A stretch of DNA of 64,000 bases from DATCLS01 sp036563805 (GTDB lineage Bacteria; Actinomycetota; Acidimicrobiia; Acidimicrobiales; VFJN01), in NCBI GenBank assembly GCA_036563805.1, contig DATCLS010000004.1, forward strand, positions 12,910 through 76,909, in the 5' to 3' direction. Under the pieces are notes generated by a model. That model was not told the origin of the DNA. It made no database searches and worked only from the letters and a program-made list of their open reading frames with translations. The translations under genes were made by a program, and so were the position numbers. Of this stretch, positions 8,820 through 17,073 are shown piece by piece. How positions within the stretch are numbered: the stretch's first letter is position 1; each line of letters opens with the position of its first letter.

Positions 8820-8859
8820 GGCGCGCCGACCGGCCGAGCTGCCTGGCGGTCGGCGCGCC
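8820..8859. terminator. Strong bidirectional hairpin between narK and the GT-C-like gene
   Basis: A 13-bp perfect stem (8820-8832 with 8847-8859) and 14-nt loop, ending exactly at the stop of the minus-strand gene. A second hairpin, the 16-bp perfect palindrome GGGAGACGCGTCTCCC, lies at 8796-8811. Both genes converge here. There is no T tract, as is common in high-GC actinobacteria. Confidence 0.65.
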
Positions 8860-10614
8860 TCACGCCTCCCCGCCGGCCCCCAGGGCGGCGAGCGTCGGGG
8901 GCGGCTCGGCGGCGTCGGCGTCGGGCCGAGGGTCGAGGGCGAAGACCCGGGTCACCCGGCCCTCGGCGCGGGCCTCGTGGACGAGGCGGAGCCCCCAGGC
9001 GCCGGTGTCGCCCGCGGTCCACTCGCCGTCGCCCGCCAGCAGCGGCAGGAGCCGGGGTCGGACGTCGCGGGCGTGAGACTCGTCCACGACCAGGTAGCGG
9101 ACGCCGTGATGGCGGGCGAAACGCAGGATCCCGTCCACGTCGGCGTCGGGCATGGCCACCGCCGGCCGGCCGGCATAGAGCTCGACCACCGCGCTGCGGG
9201 CCATGACCCGGTCGGACGGGGCGGTGTGGTCGGCGATCCACTCGCCGGCCCGCCGCTGGTCGGTCTCGTCGTCCGGGTGCCCGAACCCCCGGTCGCCCAC
9301 GAAGCCCGCCAGCGACGCCAACGCCAGGGCGGCCAGCGTGCCGACCAGCACCGGCACCCGCCACCGGCCGGCCAGCGTCGGCCAGGCGGCGCCGGCGAGG
9401 ACAGCGGCCGCCACCACCGTGACGACCAGCGGCGCAGGGTGGACGAGGACCGCGAGGGCGACCGCCACCGGCAGCGACCCGACCGCGACCACCAGCCGGA
9501 CCGGCCCCGAGCGGCGCCGCCGCCAGGCGCCCACCGCGGCCAGCGCCCAGGCCGGCAGGGGGAGGAGCCACCACCCGCCGACGTTCCTGACCAGCGCCGC
9601 CCCGTTGGCGGCCAGGACGCCGGCGTACCCGACGGGGTCGTCCGCCGCCAGCTCGGACCGCGGGGTGTGGCGGGCGGCGGCCGGCGTCAGGCCCAGCCCC
9701 GACTCGTCCAGCTCGAAGAGCGCCCGGTCGCGGGCGGAGCGGTCGCCGCGGGCCGCGGCGTGCCAGGCCTCGACCGAGGCGTCGCGGGACTCGGCGGTCG
9801 CTCGCCACCCGCCCGTGTGGTCGTGGAGGAACCGGGCGTAGGGGGCGAGGCACAGGGCGAGCGGCAGGACGAAGGCGCCGACCAGCGCCAGCCCCGGGCC
9901 CCAGCGCCCCCGGCCCGGGTCCGCCGGCGGGCGGGCGGCCAGGACCAGCACCGCCGCGCCCAGCGGGGCGGCGACGGCCAGGCCCTCGGGCCGGGTCAGG
10001 GCGGCGAGGCCGGCCAGCAGCCCGGCGCCCGCCACCCGCAGCAGCGGGCGCCGGCCATCGACCCCGGCGGTGTCCCCAGCGGCCCCGCGGCCGGACCCCG
10101 CGGAGACGACCAACCACACCGCAGCAGCCACCAGGAGGACGAGGACGGCCTCGGCGACGGTAGTCTGCGTGGCCGGCAGCGTCGCCAGCCCCGGGGCGAG
10201 GGCCGCCACCCAGGCGGTGACGACGCCGGCGGCCGGCCCGGCGAGGCGCCGGCCCAGCAGCGCCAGCGGCACGATGGCCGCCGCGCCGGCCAGGACCGTG
10301 AGCGCAACCGCCCCGACGTGCGGGTCGGGCAGGACCCGGTCGGCGAGGCCGAGCAGGATCGGCACGAAGGGCGGGACCTGCGTCTCGGGGACCCCGCCCC
10401 GGGCGAAGCCGTCGCCGTCGAGCAGCGACAGGCCCGGCTGCAGGAGCGCGGCCTCGCGACGGGACGGCGCGCCGTCGAAGACCCCGATGGCGATCCGCAG
10501 GGCCAAGCCGGCGACCACGGCGGCGCCGACCCCGAGGGCGAAGCGGTCGGCGGGCAGTTCCCCGGCGGCCGCGGCCGGGGTGTCGGGCGGGGACGGTGCG
10601 ATGCTCGTCGCCAC
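8860..10614 (-). CDS. Polytopic membrane protein, GT-C glycosyltransferase-like
   Basis: A 584-residue product with about 10-12 hydrophobic helices and a soluble C-terminal part (from about residue 430). The first outer loop holds REAALLQPGLSLLDGDGF and VPETQVPPFVPILLG, the layout of PMT/ArnT-like GT-C enzymes that use polyprenyl-phosphate sugars. No exact acceptor signature is recognised. The C-terminal part has PSDRVMARSAVVELYAGRPA and VRYLVVDESHARDVRP, as often seen in dolichol-phosphate-mannose mannosyltransferase-like actinobacterial proteins. It is divergent from the STAS gene. Donor and acceptor are unknown. Confidence 0.7.
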   Translation of the reverse strand: MATSIAPSPPDTPAAAAGELPADRFALGVGAAVVAGLALRIAIGVFDGAPSRREAALLQPGLSLLDGDGFARGGVPETQVPPFVPILLGLADRVLPDPHVGAVALTVLAGAAAIVPLALLGRRLAGPAAGVVTAWVAALAPGLATLPATQTTVAEAVLVLLVAAAVWLVVSAGSGRGAAGDTAGVDGRRPLLRVAGAGLLAGLAALTRPEGLAVAAPLGAAVLVLAARPPADPGRGRWGPGLALVGAFVLPLALCLAPYARFLHDHTGGWRATAESRDASVEAWHAAARGDRSARDRALFELDESGLGLTPAAARHTPRSELAADDPVGYAGVLAANGAALVRNVGGWWLLPLPAWALAAVGAWRRRRSGPVRLVVAVGSLPVAVALAVLVHPAPLVVTVVAAAVLAGAAWPTLAGRWRVPVLVGTLAALALASLAGFVGDRGFGHPDDETDQRRAGEWIADHTAPSDRVMARSAVVELYAGRPAVAMPDADVDGILRFARHHGVRYLVVDESHARDVRPRLLPLLAGDGEWTAGDTGAWGLRLVHEARAEGRVTRVFALDPRPDADAAEPPPTLAALGAGGEA

Positions 10615-10783
10615 GGCGCGACGTTAGACAGTGACGGTCATCGCGCCGGGCGGCGCGCTTGCGACCGGGGGTGGGGCGGGTACGGAACCCCGGGAACGAC
10701 CGGCGGATCCGGTGCCGGGGCCGCGATGAGTTCGCGGTGGCCGCCGGGTCTCCACTGATGAGCCGCGCGAAGGAGGTGACGGG

Positions 10784-11170
10784 TTGGCTGCGACAGAGGA
10801 GTCCCCGGCGACGCTCGTGCTGGGCCTCCGGGGGACCATCAGCCGATCCGAGGTCGCCGACCTGTGCGAGCAGGTCCGCCGCCTGCTCGAGGGCAGCGCC
10901 GCCCGGCACCTGGTGTGCGACGTCGGCGACATGATCACCCGCGACGTGGGGGCGCTCGACGCCCTCGCCCGCTTGGCCCTGACCGTGCGGCGGCTGGGCC
11001 GCGAGGTCTGGCTGCGAGGGGCGTGCCCCGAGCTGCTGACGCTGGTGGCCCTGGCCGGGCTCGAGGACGTGCTGCCGGCCGAGCCCGGCCCCTGCGACCC
11101 GCCCGGGGGCGAGCCCGGGGAGCCGCCCGGCGACCAGGCCGCCGGCCCGCCCGCCGGCCCCTCCCCGTGA
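10784..11170 (+). CDS. STAS-domain protein (anti-sigma antagonist-like)
   Basis: A 128-residue product; residues about 8-105 form a STAS fold (LVLGLRGTISRSEVADLCEQ, CDVGDMITRDVGALDALARL, ALAGLEDVLP). The usual phosphorylated serine of SpoIIAA-type antagonists (DSSG) is replaced by TRDVG, so partner-kinase switching is doubtful. A Pro/Gly-rich tail follows. TTG 10784 is the likely start because AGGAGGTGA lies 7 nt before it, the best Shine-Dalgarno in the region. No sigma factor or kinase partner is adjacent. The role is inferred only from the fold. Confidence 0.78.
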   Translation: MAATEESPATLVLGLRGTISRSEVADLCEQVRRLLEGSAARHLVCDVGDMITRDVGALDALARLALTVRRLGREVWLRGACPELLTLVALAGLEDVLPAEPGPCDPPGGEPGEPPGDQAAGPPAGPSP

Positions 11171-11281
11171 CCACGGCCACGCTCGTCGCCGGCCGGACGC
11201 CCTGGGTAGCGTGGACGACGATGACCGCCACGACGCGCACACCCGGGACCGGGCCGGGCTGAGGACCGGAGGCGGCGCGCC

Positions 11282-11956
11282 ATGGTCAGGAAGGCGCTCG
11301 ACGCGGTCGACGGCCTGCGCGAGCGCAAGAAGCAGCGGACCCGGGAGGCGATCGTCGACGCCGCCCTCGACCTGTTCGAGCGGCAGGGCTTCGACGCCAC
11401 CACGGTGGAGGACATCGCGGCCGCGGCCGAGGTCTCGCCCCGCACGTTCTTCCGCTACTTCGACAGCAAGCTCGACGTGGTCATGTCGCACACCAAGGAG
11501 GCCCGGGAGGCCGAGCACCCCCCGTTCGCCGACCTGGCCCACGCCGCGCCCGAGAAGGGTCCGGTGACCGCCACCCACGAGATGGTGCGCGAGCTGGTCG
11601 CCACGCTGTTCACCCCGGAGGGGTCCGACGCCTCGACGATGCTGCGCGAGCTGAAGGTGGCCATGACCACCCCCAGCCTGCGGGCGCTCGCCCTCGAGCA
11701 CTTCCACGACGACCACGACGAGATGACCGAGGCGTACGCGGCGCGGCTGGGGCTCGACCCCAACTCGCTCAAGCCCCGCCTCCTGGCCGGGGTGGTCGCC
11801 ACCACGCTGTGGGCGGTCCTCGACCGGTGGGTGGCCGACGGCGCCGACCCCGACCGGCTCGGCCCCATGGTCGACGAGGCGTTCGCGCTGCTGGCCTCGG
11901 GCTTCGACCGGTCGACGCCCGACCGACCGGCGCCCGATCGACCGGCGTCCGACTGA
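11282..11956 (+). CDS. TetR-family transcriptional regulator
   Basis: A 224-residue repressor-type DNA-binding protein. The N-terminal TetR helix-turn-helix is clear (RTREAIVDAALDLFERQGFD, TTVEDIAAAAEVSPRTFFRY, FDSKLDVV). The ligand-binding C-terminal domain resembles the mycofactocin/MftR-like group (ATTLWAVLDRWVADG), common in actinobacteria. The tail carries a DRPAPDRPASD micro-repeat. Target genes are not evident: the next gene is convergent and the upstream STAS gene has the same orientation. The start is ATG 11282. Confidence 0.9.
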   Translation: MVRKALDAVDGLRERKKQRTREAIVDAALDLFERQGFDATTVEDIAAAAEVSPRTFFRYFDSKLDVVMSHTKEAREAEHPPFADLAHAAPEKGPVTATHEMVRELVATLFTPEGSDASTMLRELKVAMTTPSLRALALEHFHDDHDEMTEAYAARLGLDPNSLKPRLLAGVVATTLWAVLDRWVADGADPDRLGPMVDEAFALLASGFDRSTPDRPAPDRPASD

Positions 11957-11957
11957 C

Positions 11958-11976
11958 CGGGGCGCCCAGCGCCCCG
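11958..11976. terminator. Hairpin between convergent TetR and S4 genes
   Basis: Stem CGGGGCGC/GCGCCCCG of 8 bp with a CCA loop, placed directly after the TetR stop in a 28-bp convergent gap. It can serve both directions; no T tract. Confidence 0.6.
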
Positions 11977-11984
11977 CAGCCTCG

Positions 11985-12359
11985 TCAGCGGGCCCGGAAG
12001 CGGTCGAGCTGGCGCCGCTCGCGCTTCGTGGGCCGCCCGGCGCCCCGGGGCCGGGCGAACGGGGGCGGCATCCGCTCCTCCTTGGGCGGGGGCGGTGGGC
12101 TGTGGTCGACGACGCACTCGGCGGCCACCGGGGCGCCGACCCGCTTGTCGATGACCCGGGCCACCTCGAGCACCCGGCGGCGGCCCCCGGCGGTCGCCTC
12201 GACCCGGTCGCCGACCCGAACCGGGGCGGACGGCTTGGCCGGCGAGCCGTTCACCCGGACGTGGCCGCCCCGGCAGGCCTCGGTCGCCGCGCCGCGGGTC
12301 TTGTAGAGCCGCACGGCCCACAGCCATCGGTCCACCCTCGTCGATTCCACGCCCGCCAT
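11985..12359 (-). CDS. S4-domain RNA-binding protein (Hsp15/RqcP-like)
   Basis: A 124-residue product with an S4 RNA-binding domain at residues 7-65: RVDRWLWAVRLYKTRGAA, then HVRVNGSPAKPSAPVRVGD. This is the Hsp15-like family that binds stalled 50S subunits carrying peptidyl-tRNA. The C-terminus is basic (RPRGAGRPTKRERRQLDRFR), as in Hsp15, and probably contacts rRNA. The start ATG 12359 gives the normal length. It lies downstream of the QueG-like gene in the same direction with a 66-nt gap, so may share its transcript. Confidence 0.85.
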   Translation of the reverse strand: MAGVESTRVDRWLWAVRLYKTRGAATEACRGGHVRVNGSPAKPSAPVRVGDRVEATAGGRRRVLEVARVIDKRVGAPVAAECVVDHSPPPPPKEERMPPPFARPRGAGRPTKRERRQLDRFRAR

Positions 12360-12425
12360 TGTCGCCGCCGGGTGGCCCCGCCGGGCAGTCCCGGGTGGCC
12401 CCGCCGGGCGGCCCAGCGCCGTCCC

Positions 12426-13493
12426 TCAGCCGATCACCTTCACCGTCTTGTGGGGGAAGCGCTTGGCGACGTGCTCGGCGGCCGGGGTGCCGGCGCGGAC
12501 GTAGACGGTCTCCTCCCGGCGCTGGAGCGGCCGGACGATCTCCGCCAGGAACGTGCGCCGGTCGTCGAGCCACGGGCTGATGACCTCCTCGCCGGCCGGG
12601 CACACCGCCATGCAGTAGGCGGCCTTGTAGTCGGCCTTGAACGACAGGCTCTGCCACATCGACACGGTCTCGGTGTCGCTGACCCGGCTGCGGTAGTCCT
12701 CGGCGTCGCGGCTGTCGGCCAGGGCGTGCACCCAGTCGGTGAACCCGCTCATGAACTCGCGGTAGTTGTGCGTGTAGCAGGCGAGGAAGTCGAACTCGCC
12801 GTCGTCGTGGATGGCGCCGACCGGGCACACGGCCACGCACAGCTTGCACTCGAGGCAGGGGTTGTAGTCGATGGGCGAGCCGTAGGCGCTGACCGTGGCC
12901 TGGGTGACGACGGTGCCGAGCACGACGAAGTTCCCGAACCGGGGGTGGATGACGTTGCGGTGGATGCCCATCTGCCCCAGCCCGGCCGCCACCGCCACCC
13001 GCTTGTGCGGGACGGAGTGGGCGTGGTCGGGGAACCGCTCCATCTCCTGGGGGAAGCCGGCGGCCGGGTTGGCGGCCCGCACGCCGTGGTCCTGGAGCGC
13101 CCGGGCGATGCGCCGCCCGACCTCGTCGGCCATGTCGTAGGCGGTGTGGAACTCGAGGTTGGCCGTGGCCCGGGCCGGGCTGCGGAGGTTGTCGCGGTTG
13201 GTCCGCACCACGAAGCCGATCAGCGTGGCGATGCCGGGCAAGACCTCGTCGATGTAGCGGCGGTCGCCGGCCAGGTCGGGGTGGTCGATCGGCACGAACC
13301 CGACGTCGTCGGCCCCGGCGTCGAGGCACAGCTGGCGGAGCCAGTTGGCGTCGAGCGGCCGGTCGGTCGACCCGATGGCCGCCGACGCGCCCCCCTCCCC
13401 GGGCGTGGCCCCGTTGCCCCCCGCACGGTTCTCCTCCACGCGGCGGGCCCGCACCCGCCGGACGGTCGGATGGTCCTCGTAGCGTTCTTTCAT
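12426..13493 (-). CDS. QueG/reductive-dehalogenase-like 4Fe-4S protein
   Basis: About 355 residues from ATG 13493; an in-frame ATG at 13520 would add nine residues but lies inside the second operator. One classical cluster motif, CLECKLCVAVCPVGAI, is near residue 210. A second partial set is found in YCMAVCPAGE. The central region (VAVAAGLGQMGIHRNVIHPR, FGNFVVLG) matches the fold shared by epoxyqueuosine reductase QueG and reductive dehalogenases. The second cluster is incomplete relative to QueG, so epoxyqueuosine reduction is not assured. It is divergent from an HxlR regulator with paired operators between, one overlapping this start codon. Confidence 0.72.
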   Translation of the reverse strand: MKERYEDHPTVRRVRARRVEENRAGGNGATPGEGGASAAIGSTDRPLDANWLRQLCLDAGADDVGFVPIDHPDLAGDRRYIDEVLPGIATLIGFVVRTNRDNLRSPARATANLEFHTAYDMADEVGRRIARALQDHGVRAANPAAGFPQEMERFPDHAHSVPHKRVAVAAGLGQMGIHRNVIHPRFGNFVVLGTVVTQATVSAYGSPIDYNPCLECKLCVAVCPVGAIHDDGEFDFLACYTHNYREFMSGFTDWVHALADSRDAEDYRSRVSDTETVSMWQSLSFKADYKAAYCMAVCPAGEEVISPWLDDRRTFLAEIVRPLQRREETVYVRAGTPAAEHVAKRFPHKTVKVIG

Positions 13494-13498
13494 AGAAC
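13484..13498. promoter_or_regulatory. Operator copy 1, GTTCT-N5-AGAAC
   Basis: Inverted repeat GTTCTTTCATAGAAC overlapping the start codon of the QueG-like gene. The same dyad recurs 27 bp away. Probable binding site of the divergent HxlR-family regulator. Confidence 0.6.
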
Positions 13499-13510
13499 TC
13501 ACACTAGTGC

Positions 13511-13525
13511 GTTCTATCAAAGAAC
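13511..13525. promoter_or_regulatory. Operator copy 2, GTTCT-N5-AGAAC
   Basis: Inverted repeat GTTCTATCAAAGAAC, 13 bp upstream of the HxlR start. Centre-to-centre distance to copy 1 is 27 bp. The region is markedly AT-richer than its surroundings, as expected of a divergent promoter. Confidence 0.6.
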
Positions 13526-13537
13526 TAAAATGCGAGC

Positions 13538-14056
13538 GTGCAGAGGACCAGCTTCCGGGACGTGAACTGCTCGATCGCCCAGTGCCTCGAGGTGGTGGGC
13601 GACTGGTGGACGATGCTGATCGTCCGCGACGCGCTGTTCGGCGTGTCGCGGTTCGACGAGTTCCAGGCCCGCCTCGGCATCTCCCGGAACGTCCTCAACC
13701 AGCGGCTGAACCACCTGATCGAGCACGGCGTGATGGAGCGGGTCCCGTACCAGGAGCGGCCGCCCCGCTACGACTATCGCCTCACCGCCAAGGGGCGCGA
13801 CCTGTGGACCGTGGCCACCGCCATGCGGCAGTGGGGCGACCGCTGGGCGGCGCCGGGCGGCCCGCCGGTCGAGGCGGTCCACCGGCCCTGCGGGCACCGG
13901 GCCGAGATCGTCCCCACGTGCTCAGCCTGCGGCGAGCCGGTGGCGCCGCAGGACGTCGAGCCGGTGCTCGGGCCGGGGGCCACCGACCCCGGGCTGGTGC
14001 CCCCGCGGGTCAGTGGGGATGCATCCCGCCGTCGACCAGCAGCACCTGACCGGTGA
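13538..14056 (+). CDS. HxlR-family transcriptional regulator
   Basis: A 172-residue winged-helix regulator. The HxlR core is complete: NCSIAQCLEVVGDWWTMLIV, RDALFGVSRFDEFQARLGIS, RNVLNQRLNHLIEHGVM, YDYRLTAKGRDLW. The cysteine in NCSIAQCLE is conserved in redox- or aldehyde-sensing members. A C-terminal extension carries CGHRAEIVPTCSACGEPV, a possible zinc ribbon not found in minimal HxlR proteins. The start GTG 13538 fits the family N-terminus. It probably controls itself and the divergent iron-sulfur gene through the two dyads. The 3' end overlaps the convergent SDR gene by 47 nt. Confidence 0.9.
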   Translation: MQRTSFRDVNCSIAQCLEVVGDWWTMLIVRDALFGVSRFDEFQARLGISRNVLNQRLNHLIEHGVMERVPYQERPPRYDYRLTAKGRDLWTVATAMRQWGDRWAAPGGPPVEAVHRPCGHRAEIVPTCSACGEPVAPQDVEPVLGPGATDPGLVPPRVSGDASRRRPAAPDR

Positions 14057-14780
14057 TGAAGCTGCCGGCGTCCGAGGTGAGCAGCAGCGCCGGCCCGACC
14101 AGCTCGTCGGGGTCCGCGATGCGCTTCATCAGCGACGCCTGCTCCATCCGCTTCCAGCCCTCCGGGCCGGTGGCCCGCACCATGTCGGTGTCGACGCTGC
14201 CCGGCGCCAGGGCGTTGATGCGGATGTTCCGGGGCGCGAAGTCGGCCGCCATGGCCCGGGTCGCCTCCAGCAGGCCGGCCTTGGCCACGGAGTACATCGA
14301 GGTCGTCGCGGCGAACAGGAAGGCGCCGACGGAGATGACGTTCAGCACCGCGGCGTGGGGGCTGCGCTCGAGGTGGGGGAGCGCCTCCTGGATCAGGAAG
14401 ACCGGGCCCCGCAGGTTGACGTCCATCGTCTTGGCCCAGGCCTCCGGCGTGTAGTGGCCGATGGGTTGGGCCAGGCCCGTGGCCGCGTTGTTCACGACCA
14501 CGTCGATCCCGCCGAAGGCGTCGACCGTGCGCTCGACCAGGGCGGCGAGCGCGTCGAGCTCGCCCATGTGGGTGGGGACGCCGAGCGCCTCGCCGCCCAT
14601 CGCCCGGAGGTGCTCCTCGGTCTCACGGCAGGCATCGGCCTTGCGGCTGGCCACCACCACCTTGGCGCCGGCCGCCACGTAGCCCTCGGCCATGGCCCGG
14701 CCGATCCCGCGGGTGCCGCCGGTCACGATGACGACCCGGCCGGTCATGTCGAACAGCTGGCGGAGCTTCTCGGCGTCCAC
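14010..14780 (-). CDS. Short-chain dehydrogenase/reductase (FabG-like)
   Basis: A 256-residue NAD(P)-dependent oxidoreductase. The Rossmann motif is VTGGTRGIGRAMAEGY; the tetrad includes Asn in NNAATG, Ser in NVISVGAF, and YSVAK with Tyr and Lys. The end SDAGSFITGQVLLVDGG is typical of classical SDRs. GTG 14780 is preferred because AGGAGG lies 5 nt before it. The substrate is unknown; members with this layout include 3-oxoacyl-ACP and alcohol dehydrogenases. Confidence 0.9.
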   Translation of the reverse strand: MDAEKLRQLFDMTGRVVIVTGGTRGIGRAMAEGYVAAGAKVVVASRKADACRETEEHLRAMGGEALGVPTHMGELDALAALVERTVDAFGGIDVVVNNAATGLAQPIGHYTPEAWAKTMDVNLRGPVFLIQEALPHLERSPHAAVLNVISVGAFLFAATTSMYSVAKAGLLEATRAMAADFAPRNIRINALAPGSVDTDMVRATGPEGWKRMEQASLMKRIADPDELVGPALLLTSDAGSFITGQVLLVDGGMHPH

Positions 14781-14936
14781 GGGTCCCTCCTCGCGCGCCC
14801 GCGCCCGTGGCGAAGCGGGAGCGGCACGCGCTCCTTCCGGACTGAAATCAGGTTGCAGTTGTACCCGGGGCCCGCGGGCCACGGGAAATCCCTGCCCGGC
14901 GTGACCGGCGCCCCCTGGGGTCCCAGGTATGCGCCC

Positions 14937-14990
14937 ATGTGGGGCCGACCCGCCATATGGGGCCGACCGCCACCGGGCCGACCGCCCACC
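14937..14990. repeat. Degenerate GGGGCCGACC tandem repeat upstream of the PRTase gene
   Basis: Three near copies of a unit with the core GGGCCGACC, spaced 16-19 bp, in the 254-bp divergent spacer between the SDR and phosphoribosyltransferase genes. The rest of the spacer has an AT-richer patch around 14839-14867 that may hold the SDR promoter; no other gene is seen. Confidence 0.5.
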
Positions 14991-15034
14991 GGCCGGGCGC
15001 GTTTCGGCGGCGGGGCGGCGGGAAGGCACCCGGC

Positions 15035-15808
15035 GTGGTCCTGCGCTTCCACGACCGGGCCGACGCCGGCCGGCGGCTCGCCGCCGCGCTGGCCGACCGC
15101 GACCTGCGGCGACCGATCGTGCTGGCCCTGCCGCGGGGCGGTGTGCCGGTCGGGGCCGAGATCGCGGCCGCCCTGCGTGCGCCGCTCGACGTCTTCGTGG
15201 CTCGCAAGATCGGGGCACCCGGCCGGCCCGAGTACGGCATCGGCGCCATCGCCGAGGGCGGCGAGCCGCTGTTCGACCGGTGGGCGGTCCGGGCCCTCGG
15301 CCTGTCCGACGCCGACCTGGCCCGCCTGGCCGAGGCCGAGCAGCGCGAGCTCGGCCGCCGGGTCCGCCGCTACCGGGCCGGGCGCCCGTTGCCGCCGCTC
15401 AGCGGCCGGTCGGTCATCCTCGTCGACGACGGCCTGGCCACGGGCGTGACCGCCGAGGCCGCGCTGCTGGCGCTGCGCGCCCGCACCGGCCCCGGCGCCG
15501 CGGTGGGCATCCCGGCAGGGCCCGGGCACGGGCCGGAGGCGGGGCCCGAGCCGGGGTCCGGGCCCGAGCCGGGGTCCGGGCCCGGGACCGAGCCGGGGCC
15601 CGAGGGGGCCGGGCCGCCGCAGCCGATCCTGGCCGTGCCCGTGTGCGCCCGCGACAGCGCCGCCCGGCTCCGGTCGCTGGCCGACCTCGTGTGTCTGTCG
15701 CGGCCCGACGACTTCCGGGCCGTCGGGCTCTGGTACGACGAGTTCGGCCAGACCACCGACGACCAGGTGCTCGCCGTCCTGGCCCGCTTCGCCCCGACCA
15801 CCGCCTGA
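15035..15808 (+). CDS. Phosphoribosyltransferase-domain protein
   Basis: A 257-residue type I phosphoribosyltransferase fold. The PRPP loop is VILVDDGLATGVTAEAAL near residue 127, with the flexible-loop arginine/lysine region VARKIGAPGRPEYGIGAIAE upstream. This matches the family often found fused or adjacent to dienelactone-hydrolase genes; the true substrate is unknown. A Gly/Pro/Glu repeat of about 35 residues sits between the PRPP loop and the last strand (ILAVPVCARDSAARL). GTG 15035 is chosen because GGAAGG lies 8 nt ahead; an upstream in-frame ATG would add a repeat-encoded stretch. Confidence 0.82.
   Translation: MVLRFHDRADAGRRLAAALADRDLRRPIVLALPRGGVPVGAEIAAALRAPLDVFVARKIGAPGRPEYGIGAIAEGGEPLFDRWAVRALGLSDADLARLAEAEQRELGRRVRRYRAGRPLPPLSGRSVILVDDGLATGVTAEAALLALRARTGPGAAVGIPAGPGHGPEAGPEPGSGPEPGSGPGTEPGPEGAGPPQPILAVPVCARDSAARLRSLADLVCLSRPDDFRAVGLWYDEFGQTTDDQVLAVLARFAPTTA
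15545..15580. repeat. 18-bp tandem repeat inside the PRTase gene
   Basis: Two exact copies of an 18-bp unit (CCCGAGCCGGGGTCCGGG) plus a partial third. They encode the PEPGSG repeat inserted inside the phosphoribosyltransferase fold and keep the frame. Confidence 0.85.
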
Positions 15809-15949
15809 CGGGTCGGCCCGGCCGCCACCGACCTCCGCCCGACCCCGACCGGGCCGTCGCCCGACCGCGCCGACCGCCGGCGCCGGGCCCTCCGGGCCGT
15901 CCCTACGGGGCTGTCACGGTCTGCGCTCCCGGGGCGCTACAACGGGACC

Positions 15950-17044
15950 ATGAGCGAACGGAGGCTGTCCGCCATCGTCCTCGCCGCGGGCCAAGGCACA
16001 CGCATGCGCTCCGAGCGACCGAAGCCCCTGCACATGCTGTGTGGGCGACCCCTCGTCCGGTACGTGCTCGACGCCCTCGAGGATTGCCACCCGGACCGGG
16101 CGGTGGTGGTCGTGGGGTTCGGTGCGGACACCGTCATCAAGAAGTTGCAGGACGACCCGGGGCCGATCCCCCTCGAGTTCGTCGAGCAGCGGGTCCAGCG
16201 GGGCACGGGCGACGCCGTGGCCGTCGGCCTCACCGGCCTGCCCGAGGACCTCGACGTCGACGACGGCGACGTGCTGGTCCTGCCGGGCGACACGCCCCTG
16301 CTCCGCCCCGAGACGCTGGCCTCGCTCGTGCTCGAGCACCGCCTCTCGGGCGCGGCCTGCACCGTGCTCACCGCCAGGCCGGACGACCCGACCGGCTACG
16401 GCCGCGTCGTGCGCGACAAGGAGGGCCGGGTCCGACGCATCGTCGAGCACCGCGACGCCAACGAGGCCGAGCGGGCCATCGACGAGGTCAACACCGGCAT
16501 CTACGTGTTCCGCCGGGGCCTGCTCCCGCCGGCGCTGCGCCGCCTGACGCCCGAGAACGCCCAGTCCGAGCTGTACCTGACCGACGTGGTCGAGGTGCTG
16601 GCCGACGCCGGGCACCCGGTGGTGTCGGTGGTGGCCGGCGACGCCGGCGAGACCCAGGGCGTGAACGACCGGCAGCAGCTGGCCGCGGCCGAGGCCGAGC
16701 TGCGTCGCCGCACCAACGAGCGCTGGCTGCACGAGGGCGTCACGATCGTCGACCCCGCCGCCACCTACCTCGACGCCACCGTCGTGCTGGCGCCCGACGT
16801 CACGCTGTTCCCCGGCGTGCTGCTCCAGGGCGCCACGGTCGTCGGGCCGGGCAGCGAGATCGGCCCCCGCACCCGGCTGGTCGACACCCGGGTGGGGGCG
16901 CGGTCGGTGGTGGCCGAGACGGTCGCCCGGCGGGCCGAGATCGGCGACGACGCCGAGGTGGGCCCGTTCGCCGTGCTCGATCCCGGGACGAAGGTCCCGT
17001 CCGGCACCCGGACCGGACCGTTCTACACTGCGAGTACCGGCTGA
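15950..17044 (+). CDS. glmU: GlmU-type UDP-GlcNAc pyrophosphorylase, short acetyltransferase part
   Basis: Cytoplasmic uridyltransferase making UDP-N-acetylglucosamine for peptidoglycan. The N-terminal domain is complete: IVLAAGQGTRMRSERPKPLH, QRGTGDAVAVGL, VLPGDTPLLRPETL, GYGRVVRDKEGRV, DEVNTGIYVF. The linker helix QGVNDRQQLAAAEAELRRRTN matches GlmU. The left-handed helix then stops after about 100 residues (residue 364) while bifunctional GlmU is about 450-490. The catalytic acetyltransferase segment with its His and the NYDG turn is absent. prs begins 29 nt later, so nothing was lost to a simple frameshift. The second half-reaction must come from elsewhere if it occurs. Confidence 0.85.
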   Translation: MSERRLSAIVLAAGQGTRMRSERPKPLHMLCGRPLVRYVLDALEDCHPDRAVVVVGFGADTVIKKLQDDPGPIPLEFVEQRVQRGTGDAVAVGLTGLPEDLDVDDGDVLVLPGDTPLLRPETLASLVLEHRLSGAACTVLTARPDDPTGYGRVVRDKEGRVRRIVEHRDANEAERAIDEVNTGIYVFRRGLLPPALRRLTPENAQSELYLTDVVEVLADAGHPVVSVVAGDAGETQGVNDRQQLAAAEAELRRRTNERWLHEGVTIVDPAATYLDATVVLAPDVTLFPGVLLQGATVVGPGSEIGPRTRLVDTRVGARSVVAETVARRAEIGDDAEVGPFAVLDPGTKVPSGTRTGPFYTASTG

Positions 17045-17073
17045 ACCAGGTCTGATCCAGGCACGGGGGAACC

